In this document: piece by piece, positions 44,196-52,058 of the stretch
How the letters are laid out: every line of letters begins with the position of its first letter
Position numbering within the stretch: position 1 is the stretch's first letter
Assembly: GCA_964530825.1 (NCBI GenBank)
Contig: CAZHCA010000003.1
Coordinates: forward strand, 186,001 to 250,000
From: CAZHCA01 sp964530825
GTDB lineage: Bacteria; Bacteroidota; Bacteroidia; Chitinophagales; Saprospiraceae
DNA length: 64,000 bases
Reading direction: 5' to 3'
The notes under the pieces: model-generated
What the model was told of the DNA's origin: nothing
What the model saw: only the letters and a program-made list of their open reading frames with translations
Databases searched by the model: none
Translations under genes and position numbers: made by a program

Positions 44196-45647
44196 ATGTC
44201 AATAGAAAAAACAAAGGCCTTTCAGCTTTTTCAATGTCTAGAAACGGATCAAATGGAACGGTTTGAGCGCTTTCTCTGCTCCCCCTACTGGGGCGATTTG
44301 AAAGAAGAGCGCCAATTGTTTTTGGTCTTCAGGAAAACCGGTCAAGCAAATGTAAAACGTCTAGACAAAGCGGATGTTTGGCGGGATCTATATGGAAAAG
44401 AAATCTACGAAGACCTGCGATTACGCCGCTTATTTTCTTCTTTGTTACAGCAAATGTTCGATTTTTTGGCATGGGAAACTCATCGTGACGAGACGCTCGA
44501 CGTCCCGCTGGATGCAGCCGATTTTCTACTAAACCATGACCTGGATAAGCATTTCAACGGGCTAGCACGCAAAACCCTGCGTGCACTGGGCCAGTTATCG
44601 CACAGAGATTATGCATTCCACAACCAGAGCCTACGGTTAAGGGAAAAAGAACATTCTCACCAGGCTACCCAGAGCAAGAAGTCGTACAATCTCACCTATT
44701 TGTCGCAAGCCAGCTATCACCTGGATGTGGCTTATCTGTTAAAAAAACTACGGCACTGGTCAGAAGCGATCAATTATCAGCGCTTATTTGCATTAGAAAC
44801 AGACATTAACATTCCGCCGGGTTTATTGGAATGGACGGAGCAATACGTCGATCAGGAACCGGTGGTAAAGGGATTTTACCTAGTCATAAAACTCCTGAAG
44901 AATCCGGAACAAGGAGAGAATTTTCACCATCTAAAAACACTACTTGGAGAGCAGCGAAACGCTTTTTCGAAGGACACCCTAAAATCCTTATACCTGTATT
45001 TGATTAACTATGCCATCATCAACAAAATTAACGCCGGACAGACGGAGTATTATCGTGAACTATTCGACATTTATCAGATATTACTGAGTACTGGCCTTCT
45101 ATTCCGAGCCGATTCTTTACCCCCCCAGGAGTACAAAAACATCATTTCCCTGGCACTCAACATAGGAGAATTTACCTGGCTTGAGCGTTTCATCAATGAG
45201 TATACCCAATATTTACCGGAAGAAAACCTGGAAAACGCCCGTGCCTATAATCTTGCCAAAGTATTTTTTCACCGGCAACAGTACCATCGGGTGATCGAAC
45301 AGCTACGCAGCGTTGCTTACGATAGCCATGTGTATGCGCTAGGCTCCAAGTTACTCTTGCTGATGACCTACTATGAGCTACAGGAATTTCTGGCGCTCGA
45401 CTCCCTGGCCGATAGCTTCCGCATCTATTTACAACGCAACCGGATCATCTCCAAGAATACGAAGCGGCAGTACTTAAACCTGATTCGCTTTCTGAAAAAA
45501 CTATCCAACTTACCGCCCCAGGACCAAAATGCCGTCCGCAAACTACAGACGGAAGTAGAGCAATGCAGCGAGCTTGCCGGTAAAAATTGGCTGCTTGGTA
45601 AAATATGTGACCTGACGGGCCGAGTATCTATCAGAAAGGATAGGTAA
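44196..45647 (+). CDS. Large all-helical protein of unknown function
   Basis: A 483-residue protein with no signal peptide or membrane helix. I cannot name it. The N-terminus FQCLETDQMERFERFLCSPYW is like the opening of a group of uncharacterised Bacteroidota proteins in which a short domain (roughly Leu-Phe-Glu/Lys-Phe-Leu-x-Ser-Pro-Tyr/Phe) precedes a long helical solenoid. Residues 160-440 show repeated helix pairs with aromatic-Leu spacing, TPR-like but not canonical. It stands alone between a T9SS cargo gene and lpdA, with no co-directional neighbour and a 148 bp upstream gap. Confidence 0.85.
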   Translation: MSIEKTKAFQLFQCLETDQMERFERFLCSPYWGDLKEERQLFLVFRKTGQANVKRLDKADVWRDLYGKEIYEDLRLRRLFSSLLQQMFDFLAWETHRDETLDVPLDAADFLLNHDLDKHFNGLARKTLRALGQLSHRDYAFHNQSLRLREKEHSHQATQSKKSYNLTYLSQASYHLDVAYLLKKLRHWSEAINYQRLFALETDINIPPGLLEWTEQYVDQEPVVKGFYLVIKLLKNPEQGENFHHLKTLLGEQRNAFSKDTLKSLYLYLINYAIINKINAGQTEYYRELFDIYQILLSTGLLFRADSLPPQEYKNIISLALNIGEFTWLERFINEYTQYLPEENLENARAYNLAKVFFHRQQYHRVIEQLRSVAYDSHVYALGSKLLLLMTYYELQEFLALDSLADSFRIYLQRNRIISKNTKRQYLNLIRFLKKLSNLPPQDQNAVRKLQTEVEQCSELAGKNWLLGKICDLTGRVSIRKDR

Positions 45648-45664
45648 GGGAAGAAACTGGCAAG

Positions 45665-45711
45665 CCCCCTCGTCAAAGACGCCCGTTTCGGCATTTTCGG
45701 ACGCAAGGGGG
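45665..45711. terminator. Long-range stem between the solenoid gene and lpdA
   Basis: CCCCCT (45665-45670) pairs with AGGGGG (45706-45711) and encloses a smaller CGTC-AAA-GACG hairpin (45671-45681). It fills most of the 89 bp between converging genes. A terminator role is likely from position. No strong U-tract follows on either strand. Confidence 0.5.
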
Positions 45712-45736
45712 ATTAACCATGGTCGACAATTATTCA

Positions 45737-47140
45737 TTAAATGTGGATCGGCCGGGCTTCAGTGGCAGCCAGGGCAGCTTCTTTCATAGCTTCCGTGTAG
45801 GTCGGGTGCGCATGGCTCATTCGTGCGGCATCTTCAGCCGAGGCACGGAACTCCATCAACGCTACCGCTTCGGCGATAATATCAGCGGTCCGTGGACCCA
45901 CCATATGTACGCCTAAGATTTCATCAGTCTCTTGATGCGAGAGCACCTTAATCATGCCCTCAGTATCGGTACTGGCACGGGCGCGGCCCAGCGCCTTAAA
46001 CGGAAACTTACCGGATTTATAAGGGGTACCGGCTTCTTTGAGTTGCTCTTCCGTTTGTCCGACCCCGGCTACCTCCGGCCAGGTGTATACCACATTGGGA
46101 ATCAGGTTATAGTCGATTTCCGGGCGCTGTCCGGCAATGTATTCGGTTACAAAAATACCTTCTTCTTCCGCTTTATGGGCGAGCATGGCTCCACGGATCA
46201 CATCACCAATGGCGTAGACCCCCTCGACATTGGTCTCCAAGTGCTCATTGACAATTACCCGGCCCTTCTCATCCTGCTCCACACCGATATTTTCCAAACC
46301 TAAGCCTTTGGTGTAAGGCACGCGACCAATGGATACCAGGCAATAGTCGGCCTTCAATTGGAACGAATCATCCGATTCGCGCTTCTGCACGTCGACCGTC
46401 ACGCTTTTGGCGGTTGCCTTGACGCCGGTAACCTGGTGCTTAAGGTGAAACGTAACGCCCAACTTCTTCATAGCGCGCATGAGCTCTTTACTGCAATCGC
46501 CATCCATGATGGGGATGATGCGATCCATAAATTCCACCACTTCCACTTCGGTTCCCAGCCTTGCGTAGACCGAGCCCAACTCCAGGCCAATAACACCGCC
46601 GCCGATAATGACCATCCGCTTCGGTACTTCGGTTATTTCCAGGGCTTCGGTTGAAGTGATGACCCGTTTGCCGTCATAGTTAAACATCTCGGGAGTATTA
46701 GGCTTTGAGCCGGTGGCAATGATTACCTTTTCGGTCTCTACCTCTTCTGTGCTACCGTCGTCTCTTGTAACCTTGATTTTATTATTGGTAACAAAAGTCC
46801 CAAGGCCGTAGAATACGTCGATCTTGTTCTTCTTCATTAGGAATTCTACCCCTTTCACCGTTTGATCTACCACTTCCTGCTTACGCTTGATCATTTGGGG
46901 CATATTGACTTTCAGGTCTTTGAGATCAATACCGTGATCCTTGAATTTTTCTTTGGCAGCGTGGTAATGCTCCGAGGAGTCGAGCAAGGCTTTGGAAGGG
47001 ATGCAGCCTACGTTGAGACAAGTCCCGCCCAGTGCAGCATTGCGTTCGATTATGGCTGTTTTCATGCCGAGCTGAGCCGCCCGGATTGCCGCTACGTAAC
47101 CGCCCGGACCAGAACCGATAACCGTGAGGTCGTATTTCAT
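45737..47140 (-). CDS. lpdA: Dihydrolipoyl dehydrogenase
   Basis: FAD flavoenzyme of 467 residues, E3 of the pyruvate and 2-oxoglutarate dehydrogenase complexes. The FAD motif IGSGPGGYVAA is at 8-18, the redox-active disulfide is in GGTCLNVGCIPSKA (Cys41 and Cys46), the NAD motif IGGGVIGLELGSVY is near 174-187, the second FAD motif YAIGDVIRG is near 311, and the C-terminal SHAHPTYTEAM carries the catalytic His-Glu pair. It lies 172 bp downstream of ricT on the same strand. E1 and E2 genes are absent from the window. Confidence 0.97.
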   Translation of the reverse strand: MKYDLTVIGSGPGGYVAAIRAAQLGMKTAIIERNAALGGTCLNVGCIPSKALLDSSEHYHAAKEKFKDHGIDLKDLKVNMPQMIKRKQEVVDQTVKGVEFLMKKNKIDVFYGLGTFVTNNKIKVTRDDGSTEEVETEKVIIATGSKPNTPEMFNYDGKRVITSTEALEITEVPKRMVIIGGGVIGLELGSVYARLGTEVEVVEFMDRIIPIMDGDCSKELMRAMKKLGVTFHLKHQVTGVKATAKSVTVDVQKRESDDSFQLKADYCLVSIGRVPYTKGLGLENIGVEQDEKGRVIVNEHLETNVEGVYAIGDVIRGAMLAHKAEEEGIFVTEYIAGQRPEIDYNLIPNVVYTWPEVAGVGQTEEQLKEAGTPYKSGKFPFKALGRARASTDTEGMIKVLSHQETDEILGVHMVGPRTADIIAEAVALMEFRASAEDAARMSHAHPTYTEAMKEAALAATEARPIHI

Positions 47141-47312
47141 GTTTGACTTCTTTTTACACGTTAATGTTTGGTCTGTTTACCTCGTCCATGAAGGTAAATC
47201 AAAATCTGAAAACACTGGCCTCTCGCAGGCAAATGTGATGTAAAAATAACACCCTGACACAACAGAAAGATGAGCGAACTGGCGCGGCGATTGAACAGGT
47301 TTTTCGAACCCG

Positions 47313-48614
47313 CTATTGGCTATCCCCAGGTGGTTTATTTTTCGGGTTACGCTTTTTTCGTCCCTTGTTCGAATGACGTTTTTTATTTTTGGCATTGTTG
47401 TCGCCAGACGGTTTTGTTTGCGAACGCGGGTGACTACCTGAGTGGCCATCGCCGGATTTGGGGTTCCCCCCTCGACGCGAGCCCCGTCCACGCCGCTTTT
47501 TCTTGCGCTTTTTGCGCTCCTCCATCGGAAGCTCGATCTCCCCGGTTACGTCGGCAAAGTCGATTTCCTCGTCGGCTTCGATCATAACGGAAGCCTCGCG
47601 CCCCATTAAATCTTCCGGTTTTTCCCCTTGCTGGTTCAGGTTTCGGATCTCCTTGACCCGGTCCAGATCCAGCGCATAAATTTTGCCGCGCTTATTACCT
47701 CCTTGGTAGGCATAGTAGACAATGCGTTGAAAGATATCCGTCTTGATCATAGCGGCTATCCCAACTTTAGTCTCCAGCTTTTCGGCATCGTCGGGGAATT
47801 CTTCTAAAGCCTCAAGATAGGTATCGAGCTCGTAGTTGAGGCAGCATTTCAGGCGCCCGCATTGTCCCGACAATTTGGCTTGGTTAATGGCCAGATTTTG
47901 GTAGCGAGCGGCAGCGGTGGTGACAGACTTGAAGTCGGTCAGCCACGTAGAGCAGCAAAGCTCACGGCCGCAGGAGCCGATGCCACCGATTCGGGCCGAC
48001 TCTTGGCGGGCGCCAATTTGACGCATCTCGATTTTCACGCGAAACTCGCGGGCGTAGTGCCGAATGAGCTCTCGGAAATCGACCCGCCCGTCAGCTGTAT
48101 AGTAAAAGGTAGCTTTGCGTTTATCTCCCTGATACTCTACGTCGCCAAGTTTCATTTCCAGTCCTAAGGTACGGGCGATGGCGCGCGCTCGGACCATGGT
48201 TGGCACTTCGGCATTACGCGCCTCCTGTAAGCGTTCAAGATCGCGCTCGTTAGCACGGCGGATTACCTGGTGCAGCACCTGCTCCTCCTCAACCCGCTTC
48301 TTTTTCATTTGCAAGCGTACCAACTCTCCGGAGAGCGACACCTTACCTACATCGCACCCATTACCTGTTTCAACGACGACCATATCACCGGTTACTATGC
48401 GCGTATGTTCTTGCAGCCGGTAAAAGTTTTTGCGGGCACCGTTTTTGAAACTCACTTCCACAATGTCTACCGGGTCGATATCAACGACCTCCATTTGGCT
48501 CAGCCAATCAAAAGTGTTCAGGCGGTTACAGCCTCCAGTAGCACAGCTACCGTTACTTTTGCATCCTTTTGGGTTATCTCCTGTATTGCAGGTTGTACAT
48601 CCAGCACATCCCAT
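47313..48614 (-). CDS. ricT: RicT/YaaT-like PSP1-domain iron-sulfur protein
   Basis: A 433-residue homologue of Bacillus RicT (YaaT), part of a Fe-S complex that influences mRNA maturation. The N-terminus is Cys-rich (about 1-30, eight cysteines), followed by a PSP1 domain (about 55-190) and the cysteine motifs SCGRELCCSTW (about 213-223) and SGQCGRLKCCLNYEL (about 250-264). The C-terminus from about 365 is a very basic Lys/Arg/Gly/Asn tail that probably binds RNA. It follows holB by 46 bp. holB next to ricT is also seen in Bacillus. Whether RNase Y partners exist here is unknown. Confidence 0.9.
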   Translation of the reverse strand: MGCAGCTTCNTGDNPKGCKSNGSCATGGCNRLNTFDWLSQMEVVDIDPVDIVEVSFKNGARKNFYRLQEHTRIVTGDMVVVETGNGCDVGKVSLSGELVRLQMKKKRVEEEQVLHQVIRRANERDLERLQEARNAEVPTMVRARAIARTLGLEMKLGDVEYQGDKRKATFYYTADGRVDFRELIRHYAREFRVKIEMRQIGARQESARIGGIGSCGRELCCSTWLTDFKSVTTAAARYQNLAINQAKLSGQCGRLKCCLNYELDTYLEALEEFPDDAEKLETKVGIAAMIKTDIFQRIVYYAYQGGNKRGKIYALDLDRVKEIRNLNQQGEKPEDLMGREASVMIEADEEIDFADVTGEIELPMEERKKRKKKRRGRGSRRGGNPKSGDGHSGSHPRSQTKPSGDNNAKNKKRHSNKGRKKRNPKNKPPGDSQ

Positions 48615-48660
48615 AGTTATTGTATTTTAAGCCTGGGCATTGGGTCAGCCCGGCAATCAT

Positions 48661-49803
48661 TTATAAATAGACACCTGCGCTCACCATTCGCTGGGGCGCC
48701 TGGCGTTTGAAAATTGCATGCATACGAATGCCGGCTGCCAGAAATAAAATTTTGGGGTTGGCATTGCGCTCAACACCCAACAGGCAGTCGGAGAAGAGAT
48801 CGACCAGGTGTTCAACCTGATCCATTTCGAGTATCGTTTGCAGATTCTGCGCCGTCTTGCGTTCCTGCTCGGCCAACCTTAAATCATCCTGCCCCGTCAC
48901 CTTCAGGCGCGCAAACTCCCGCAAAAAATGCAATCCGTAACGGAGAAAGTGCTTTTGGGCTTCTCGTCCCTGGGCGGCAAACTGCTCCCCCCATTTTACC
49001 AGCTCTACCCCATTGCCGCGGTAGGCACGGCGTAACCAGTCAAGCAGGAGGGCTGCCTGGTCGTTTTCTACACTTTCGACAAGTCGAAGGGCGGTATCGA
49101 AATTCCCATCAGCCAGGTAAGCCAGTGCTTCGGCACGTTCTCCCAGTTCGGGATGGCGTTGTACCAATCCGGAGCGTATCGCTTCATCGGAAAAGGCAGG
49201 TACCTTAACGAACTGGCAGCGGGAGCGCACCGTATTGAGCATGCGCTCGGGATCTTCTGCCACAAAGACAAAATGGGTGTTGGGCGGCGGCTCTTCGATC
49301 AATTTCAGTAGCCGGTTACCCTCGTTGCCCAAATATTCGGGTAACCACATAATCAGCAGCCGGTTGGCATTTTCAAAGGTTTTCAGGCTCAGCTTACGGA
49401 CGATACTGACGCACTCTTCTTTATTAATATTCCCCTGTTGGTTTTCTGCTCCGATGCGTTGCAACCAATCATTAATTCCCAGAAAGGGGTTTTCTGCAAG
49501 AGCAGTTCGCCATTGGGGCAGGAAATGGTCGCTCAGGGCATTGGTCCCTATGGTAGGGAAAGAAAAATGTAGATCAGGATGTACCCACCTTGCAGCCTTG
49601 CGACATTGGTTGCAGTGGCCGCATGCGTCTCCGCTGGTGCGGTTTTCGCATAACATATATTGCGCCAGGGCTAGGGCCAAGATAAGCTTACCACACCCTC
49701 TGGGTCCCACCAAAAGTAAGGCATGAGGTAACCGATTATAATCTACCATCGTGCGCAGGGTGTGTGCGACGGTTGCTTGACCGATGACATCCTTGAACTG
49801 CAT
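48661..49803 (-). CDS. holB: DNA polymerase III subunit delta'
   Basis: Clamp-loader subunit of 380 residues. The P-loop reads GPRGCGKLI, with Leu where an ATPase has Thr or Ser, so it is a stator rather than an active ATPase, as in other delta' subunits. Zinc cysteines occur in ENRTSGDACGHCNQC (about 54-68). A WLPEYLGNEGNRLLKLIEEPP-like stretch, broken here for length, and the SRCQFVKVP arginine-finger motif (about 199-207) are standard. Works with dnaX, which is encoded at 105-1883. Its start is 49 bp downstream (minus strand) of the glutathione peroxidase gene's end. Confidence 0.9.
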   Translation of the reverse strand: MQFKDVIGQATVAHTLRTMVDYNRLPHALLLVGPRGCGKLILALALAQYMLCENRTSGDACGHCNQCRKAARWVHPDLHFSFPTIGTNALSDHFLPQWRTALAENPFLGINDWLQRIGAENQQGNINKEECVSIVRKLSLKTFENANRLLIMWLPEYLGNEGNRLLKLIEEPPPNTHFVFVAEDPERMLNTVRSRCQFVKVPAFSDEAIRSGLVQRHPELGERAEALAYLADGNFDTALRLVESVENDQAALLLDWLRRAYRGNGVELVKWGEQFAAQGREAQKHFLRYGLHFLREFARLKVTGQDDLRLAEQERKTAQNLQTILEMDQVEHLVDLFSDCLLGVERNANPKILFLAAGIRMHAIFKRQAPQRMVSAGVYL

Positions 49804-49852
49804 AAGCTGCTGTTTTTTCGCTAACTAAAAAAGCGACTGCAGCTATTCACTG

Positions 49853-50329
49853 TCAAGCTTGAGCCCAATCGAGAATGGGATCGTCCAGAGGAGTTACAGA
49901 AGGCGGGTGAACACCTGTTAGCTTACCCGCTTCGTCGAGGAGATACTTTTGAAAATTCCAACTTACCGTACTGTTCGCAACCCCATTTTGCTTGGCTTGT
50001 GTAAGCCACTGGTATAACGGATGGGTATGCGGAGCCTTGATGCGTATTTTTTCCGTCATGGGAAAAGATACGCCATACCGGGTGGTGCAAAAAGACTGTA
50101 TTTCCTCGGCTGTGCCGGGTTCCTGATTGCCAAAATCATTACACGGACAGCCGACCACCACCAGTTTTTCTTTAAAATACTTTTGTAGTTCTTGTAGTTG
50201 CGCGTACTGGGGTGTAAATCCACAGGCCGACGCTACATTTACTATCAATATCTTCCTGCCGCGGAAGTTGGAAAAATGAATTTCTTTCCCGTCCAATCCC
50301 TGGAGCTTGAAACGATGAATAGTTTCCAC
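49853..50329 (-). CDS. Glutathione peroxidase family thiol peroxidase
   Basis: A 158-residue peroxidase with catalytic Cys36 in NVASACGFTPQY and the partner residues Gln and Asn in CNDFGNQEPG (about 62-71) and Trp in VSWNFQKYL (about 124-132). Cysteine, not selenocysteine, is encoded (TGC). A second Cys pair in GCPCNDF suggests a thioredoxin-linked mechanism, as for most bacterial members, not glutathione. No signal peptide is seen. It is the first gene of a minus-strand run gpx-holB-ricT-lpdA. The 208 bp divergent gap upstream (50330-50537) shows no feature beyond AT-rich runs. Confidence 0.93.
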   Translation of the reverse strand: METIHRFKLQGLDGKEIHFSNFRGRKILIVNVASACGFTPQYAQLQELQKYFKEKLVVVGCPCNDFGNQEPGTAEEIQSFCTTRYGVSFPMTEKIRIKAPHTHPLYQWLTQAKQNGVANSTVSWNFQKYLLDEAGKLTGVHPPSVTPLDDPILDWAQA

Positions 50330-50537
50330 GCTTCTCCTGATTTAGACCAACGAACACATCGTCTTCTTTGCCACTACTGGCAAACGATGGTTTAATATAG
50401 AATCGTCTGCAAAAATAAGCAAATATTATTTCTTTCTTAACGCTCCAGGTTTTCTGGGATAGCGGTAAGTGTCACGCGGGCACAACTAAGGCTCCCGTTT
50501 TTTGTTTGCTTTTCAAAACAGTAAACAATAATTATTT

Positions 50538-50948
50538 ATGAGAATTTCGGTCTTTCGCCGAGCGCATTTTAACGCCGCCCACCGCTTGTACCGACCCGAT
50601 TGGAGTGATGAAAAAAATCAGGAGGTTTTCGGTGTTTGCAACAATCCCAACTACCATGGTCACAACTACGAACTGGAGGTAAAGGTGACTGGTGAGGTCG
50701 ACCCCGAGACGGGATACCTTATCGACCTGAAGGTACTCAAAGACCTGATCGAAACGGAAGTAGAAGATCGCTTCGACCATAAAAACCTGAACCTGGACAC
50801 GGAAGAATTTAAAGACCTCAACCCTACCGCCGAACATATCTGTTATGTCATCTACAACATTCTGCGCGACCACCTCGACGATACATACGAACTGGGTGTA
50901 CGACTGTACGAGACGCCGCGGAACTATGTGGAATATCCAGCGACCTAA
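50538..50948 (+). CDS. 6-pyruvoyltetrahydropterin synthase / QueD family, PTPS-type active site
   Basis: A 136-residue T-fold enzyme. Zinc ligands are His15 (FNAAHRL), His40 and His42, and the catalytic Cys34 lies in CNNPNYHGHNY. The spacing Cys-x5-His of this motif, with NNPN between, matches eukaryotic-type PTPS, while typical QueD has Cys-x3-His. FDHKNLNLD (about 77-85) and TAEHICYVIY (about 96-105) supply the pterin pocket and the catalytic Glu/Asp region. It may make 6-pyruvoyl-tetrahydropterin for biopterin-like cofactors, or act in queuosine synthesis. The 3' neighbour is convergent, with a 51 bp gap. Confidence 0.9.
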   Translation: MRISVFRRAHFNAAHRLYRPDWSDEKNQEVFGVCNNPNYHGHNYELEVKVTGEVDPETGYLIDLKVLKDLIETEVEDRFDHKNLNLDTEEFKDLNPTAEHICYVIYNILRDHLDDTYELGVRLYETPRNYVEYPAT

Positions 50949-50999
50949 AGCCAGTAGCTTATCAACATCGGGTGCTGGCCTGAGCCAAGCTACTACACT

Positions 51000-51731
51000 C
51001 TATGGACGCATCGTTTCTTTGCGCAAGCGGAGTGTGCGTATAATCTCGCCCTTGCGATCATGTAAACTGACCAGATAGACTCCGGCAGGAAGATCGTAAA
51101 CCGGGTAACGACGATCAGTGGAAACCTCGAACTCGTTAACCGGTTTTCCCAGCACATTATATATCCGCAGGTAGGCAATGCCATCGGAGTCGGTCAATTG
51201 GAAGTAATCCGTGGCCGGATTCGGATAGAGCCGAAAGGTAGGCTCCCGCTTGATGTCTTGACTTGAAGTGATCGTTGTATTGATACCGACGTTATAATTT
51301 ACAACGGCAAGTACAGAGTCGGGATTCTCGACCAGGGAAAAATCCAACGCATAAGATCCTGTACCGGCGGTACCGAATGGCCAGACGTAAAAGATTACTT
51401 CAAAACTTTCTCCTGGCTGCAAAACGAAGGGATCACTGGTGCCTAATTCAGGATCGAAATTGCTGTATGCTTTGAATACCCAGCACTGAAAATTATCGCA
51501 AACCTGCGTACGCCAACTTTCCGGCCGCTCGATTTCGCGACGAAACCAACGCAGGTTGATCGGCTCGTTAGAATTATTGGTAACCGTTGTGTAAAGCTCC
51601 ACACTCAAATCAGATTGGTCGAGATCGACGTCGAATGTTTCTTCGACCGTTAGGGGTGCAATCAAGACCGGATCCTGTGCGGCCAAGGAAACGGTAATCA
51701 TGATCATTGCGAAAAGTACAATATGCTTCAT
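51000..51731 (-). CDS. Small T9SS type A sorting domain protein
   Basis: A 243-residue secreted protein. I start it at the ATG at 51731 because the product then opens with a normal signal peptide (MKHIVLFAMIMITVSLAAQ). A 6-residue longer TTG start is less likely. The middle (about 25-150) is a beta-sandwich with NNSNEPINLRWFRREIE, resembling CARDB/DUF11-like domains, with two or three cysteines. The C-terminus is a type A sorting domain: FRLYPNPATDYFQL, LRIYNVLGKPV, LPAGVYLVSLHD. The function of the passenger is unknown. Confidence 0.88.
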   Translation of the reverse strand: MKHIVLFAMIMITVSLAAQDPVLIAPLTVEETFDVDLDQSDLSVELYTTVTNNSNEPINLRWFRREIERPESWRTQVCDNFQCWVFKAYSNFDPELGTSDPFVLQPGESFEVIFYVWPFGTAGTGSYALDFSLVENPDSVLAVVNYNVGINTTITSSQDIKREPTFRLYPNPATDYFQLTDSDGIAYLRIYNVLGKPVNEFEVSTDRRYPVYDLPAGVYLVSLHDRKGEIIRTLRLRKETMRP

Positions 51732-51794
51732 ATACCCTAATTGTAACAATATTGGGATGATAACTCAGTAAATAGTATTTCTAAACGGTTACTG

Positions 51795-51810
51795 AGAAGG
51801 TATCCCTTCT
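51795..51810. repeat. Perfect 6-bp-stem hairpin in the regulatory gap
   Basis: AGAAGG (51795-51800) pairs with CCTTCT (51805-51810) around TATC. It lies in the divergent 51732-52058 gap, 64 bp upstream of the T9SS gene start and just before the -7-like element. Its role is unknown. Confidence 0.4.
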
Positions 51811-51827
51811 AATTACAAAAGAGCTGA

Positions 51828-51846
51828 TAAATTTGACACTTGTCAA
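51828..51846 (+). promoter_or_regulatory. -7 element overlapping an FNR-type inverted repeat
   Basis: TAAATTTG (51828-51835) matches the Bacteroidota -7 consensus on the plus strand, though I see no TTG at the right spacing. It overlaps TTGACACTTGTCAA (51833-51846), an inverted repeat of TTGAC-N4-GTCAA form. That is the architecture of FNR/DNR/HcpR family boxes (TTGAT-N4-ATCAA) with one base changed per half. It is 213 bp upstream of the FAD-oxidoreductase start and about 100 bp from the divergent T9SS gene. An operator for the redox module is the inference. Confidence 0.5.
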
Positions 51847-51876
51847 TCTTTTTAATGGGAGTTTAACAGTGTAGCC

Positions 51877-51895
51877 GGCAGGTCTTTGTCCTGCC
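51877..51895. repeat. GGCAGG/CCTGCC hairpin
   Basis: A 6-bp GC-rich stem (51877-51882 with 51890-51895) around a 7-base loop, with an alternative pairing TCCTG/CAGGA overlapping its right arm. It would fall in the untranslated leader of the redox operon if transcription starts near 51842. This might be a regulatory leader structure or chance. The rest of 51896-52058 shows nothing I recognise. Confidence 0.35.
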
Positions 51896-52058
51896 TACGA
51901 CAGGAAGCCCGGATAGCTGGTCTGATAACCGGAATTCTCATTCCCGCAACCAACCTTAATGCCTCCAATTGACTATTTTAATAGGATAGGACGTGTCAGA
52001 ATACCCAATCTCACCCACAACTTCAGTATGCAACATTTTCTCATAGTACCACGATACC

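Noticed and set aside
49853..50329. Possible selenocysteine in the glutathione peroxidase
   Set aside because: The catalytic codon is TGC (Cys), not TGA, and no SECIS-like element is needed.
7587..50417. Several minus-strand CAAAAATA (-7-like) sites, e.g. 7587-7594, 22129-22136 and 50410-50417
   Set aside because: Each matches the -7 consensus upstream of a gene, but none has a TTG at 19-20 bases, so I did not list them as promoters.
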